This document shows, piece after piece, positions 5,565 through 6,074 of a stretch of 6,074 nt of DNA. Within the stretch, counting starts at the first letter, position 1, and each line of letters opens with the position of its first letter. The notes under the pieces were generated by a model. It saw only the letters and a program-made list of their open reading frames with translations, was not told the DNA's origin and ran no database searches. Made by a program: the position numbers and the translations under genes. The stretch is from Clostridiales bacterium UBA735 (GTDB lineage Bacteria; Bacillota; Clostridia; Oscillospirales; Oscillospiraceae), in contig DBLB01000082.1 of assembly GCA_002298695.1 (NCBI GenBank), positions 1-6,074 on the forward strand. The letters are read 5' to 3'.

Positions 5565-5596
5565 AACGGTGTGACCGTGAAGGTCACGCCGTTTTT
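5565..5596 (+). terminator. Intrinsic terminator overlapping the end of the recombinase gene
   Basis: Arms AACGGTGTGACC (5565-5576) and GGTCACGCCGTT (5582-5593) pair fully with one G-U around a five-base loop. A run of five T (5592-5596) follows on the plus strand. It would stop transcription coming from the tRNA side. Read on the minus strand it contains the recombinase stop codon but is followed only by TTCTCT, a poor T-tract, so it is a weaker terminator for that gene. Confidence 0.65.
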
Positions 5597-6074
5597 CTGC
5601 GTCCAAGGGTAGATTCTGCAATCATAGGTTCTGCCAGTACGGGGATCTCCACCTCGTCCACGAAGTTGAAGATGATCTCCACCTTCTGTCTGCGCTTGCC
5701 GCCAGACTTGTCCGGTGCGTGGATGATGATCTTCTTGATATACTCGTTGACGATCGTCTGCGTCAGCTCTGTGACATCCACATACTTTTTCGTCAGCGCA
5801 ATGAAAGCGTCCAGATCGTCGCCCATTGCCTGCCGCTGCCGGGCCCATTCTTCTGTACTTTCAATTTCGAGCTTTAACCGTTCCTGCTCTGTCTCATAAT
5901 CAGCAGTCATTTTCTTGTACTTCTCCTTGCTGATCTCACCGAGAGCGTAGTCCTCATAGAGTCGGGACATGACCACATCAAGATTGGCAAAGCGCTTTCT
6001 CGCCTGCTCCACGCGCTTCTGATCTTCCCGGATGTCCCGTTCCTGATCGGCACGGCGGTAATGCAGCCATTCCT
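5584..6074 (-). CDS. Large serine recombinase, C-terminal part (DUF4368-like), runs off the window
   Basis: The 162 visible residues are the C-terminal end of a site-specific serine recombinase of the large, transposon-encoded type (Tn4451 TnpX or Tn5397 TndX style). These cut and rejoin DNA to move an element. The visible part opens with a charged coiled-coil rich in Glu, Arg and Lys, then has LYEDYALGEISKEKYKKM, a second coil (ETEQERLKLEIE), FIALTKKYVDVTELT, IVNEYIKKIIIHAP and VEIIFNFVDEVEIPVL. This is the usual order of the DUF4368-type tail. The catalytic Ser domain, zinc-ribbon and the start lie beyond position 6074. An internal GTG at 6012 is not the real start, because the frame stays open to the edge. 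The gene ends 115 bases from the tRNA-Arg fragment and points towards it. Confidence 0.85.
   Translation of the reverse strand, partial: EWLHYRRADQERDIREDQKRVEQARKRFANLDVVMSRLYEDYALGEISKEKYKKMTADYETEQERLKLEIESTEEWARQRQAMGDDLDAFIALTKKYVDVTELTQTIVNEYIKKIIIHAPDKSGGKRRQKVEIIFNFVDEVEIPVLAEPMIAESTLGRRKTA

Noticed and set aside
5522..5848. Minus-strand 108-residue frame overlapping the recombinase end
   Set aside because: It is a shifted frame of the recombinase gene; the DUF4368-like motifs are all in the other frame, which ends cleanly at 5584.

Overview
The window looks like accessory DNA from a gut-type Firmicute, probably an Oscillospiraceae-like Clostridium relative. This is inferred from the GC-rich coding style, the paired DUF6273-like domains in a secreted protein, the LytTR regulator, and clostridial-type tyrosine and serine recombinase remnants. 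No taxonomic marker is present.

Layout. Positions 1-183 hold a hairpin terminator and a tandem 11-bp-period repeat (TTGGCACCAC), lying just beyond the 3' end of a minus-strand gene. Positions 184-3777 (minus) encode a 1197-residue secreted protein with a signal peptide, two DUF6273-like modules each followed by an Ig-like domain, further Ig/Fn3-like domains and two InlB-B-like repeats. Its last 78 residues are not surface protein. They are the C-terminal end of a tyrosine recombinase, joined in frame inside the second InlB-like repeat. Positions 3778-4015 are a compact divergent control region: two back-to-back promoters, a pair of direct repeats with 21-bp period between them, and two strong hairpins in the leader of the surface-protein mRNA. 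Positions 4016-4765 (plus) encode a 249-residue regulator with an N-terminal LytTR DNA-binding domain and a C-terminal PAS-like domain. Positions 4766-5423 hold only short, unconvincing reading frames and repeats. Positions 5424-5469 are the 3' part of a tRNA-Arg(CCG) gene without its 5' half, the usual scar of an element that integrated at a tRNA 3' end. From 5584 to the window end (minus) runs the C-terminal part of a large serine recombinase with a DUF4368-like region.

How it may fit together. The LytTR-PAS regulator and the large exported protein are transcribed away from a shared operator, so the simplest model is that the regulator controls both itself and the surface protein. The tRNA fragment implies that the DNA to its left, including this pair, entered as part of an integrative element. 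The integrase tail fused to the surface gene and the serine recombinase to the right point to repeated mobile-element traffic here. The fusion replaces whatever C-terminal anchor the surface protein once had.
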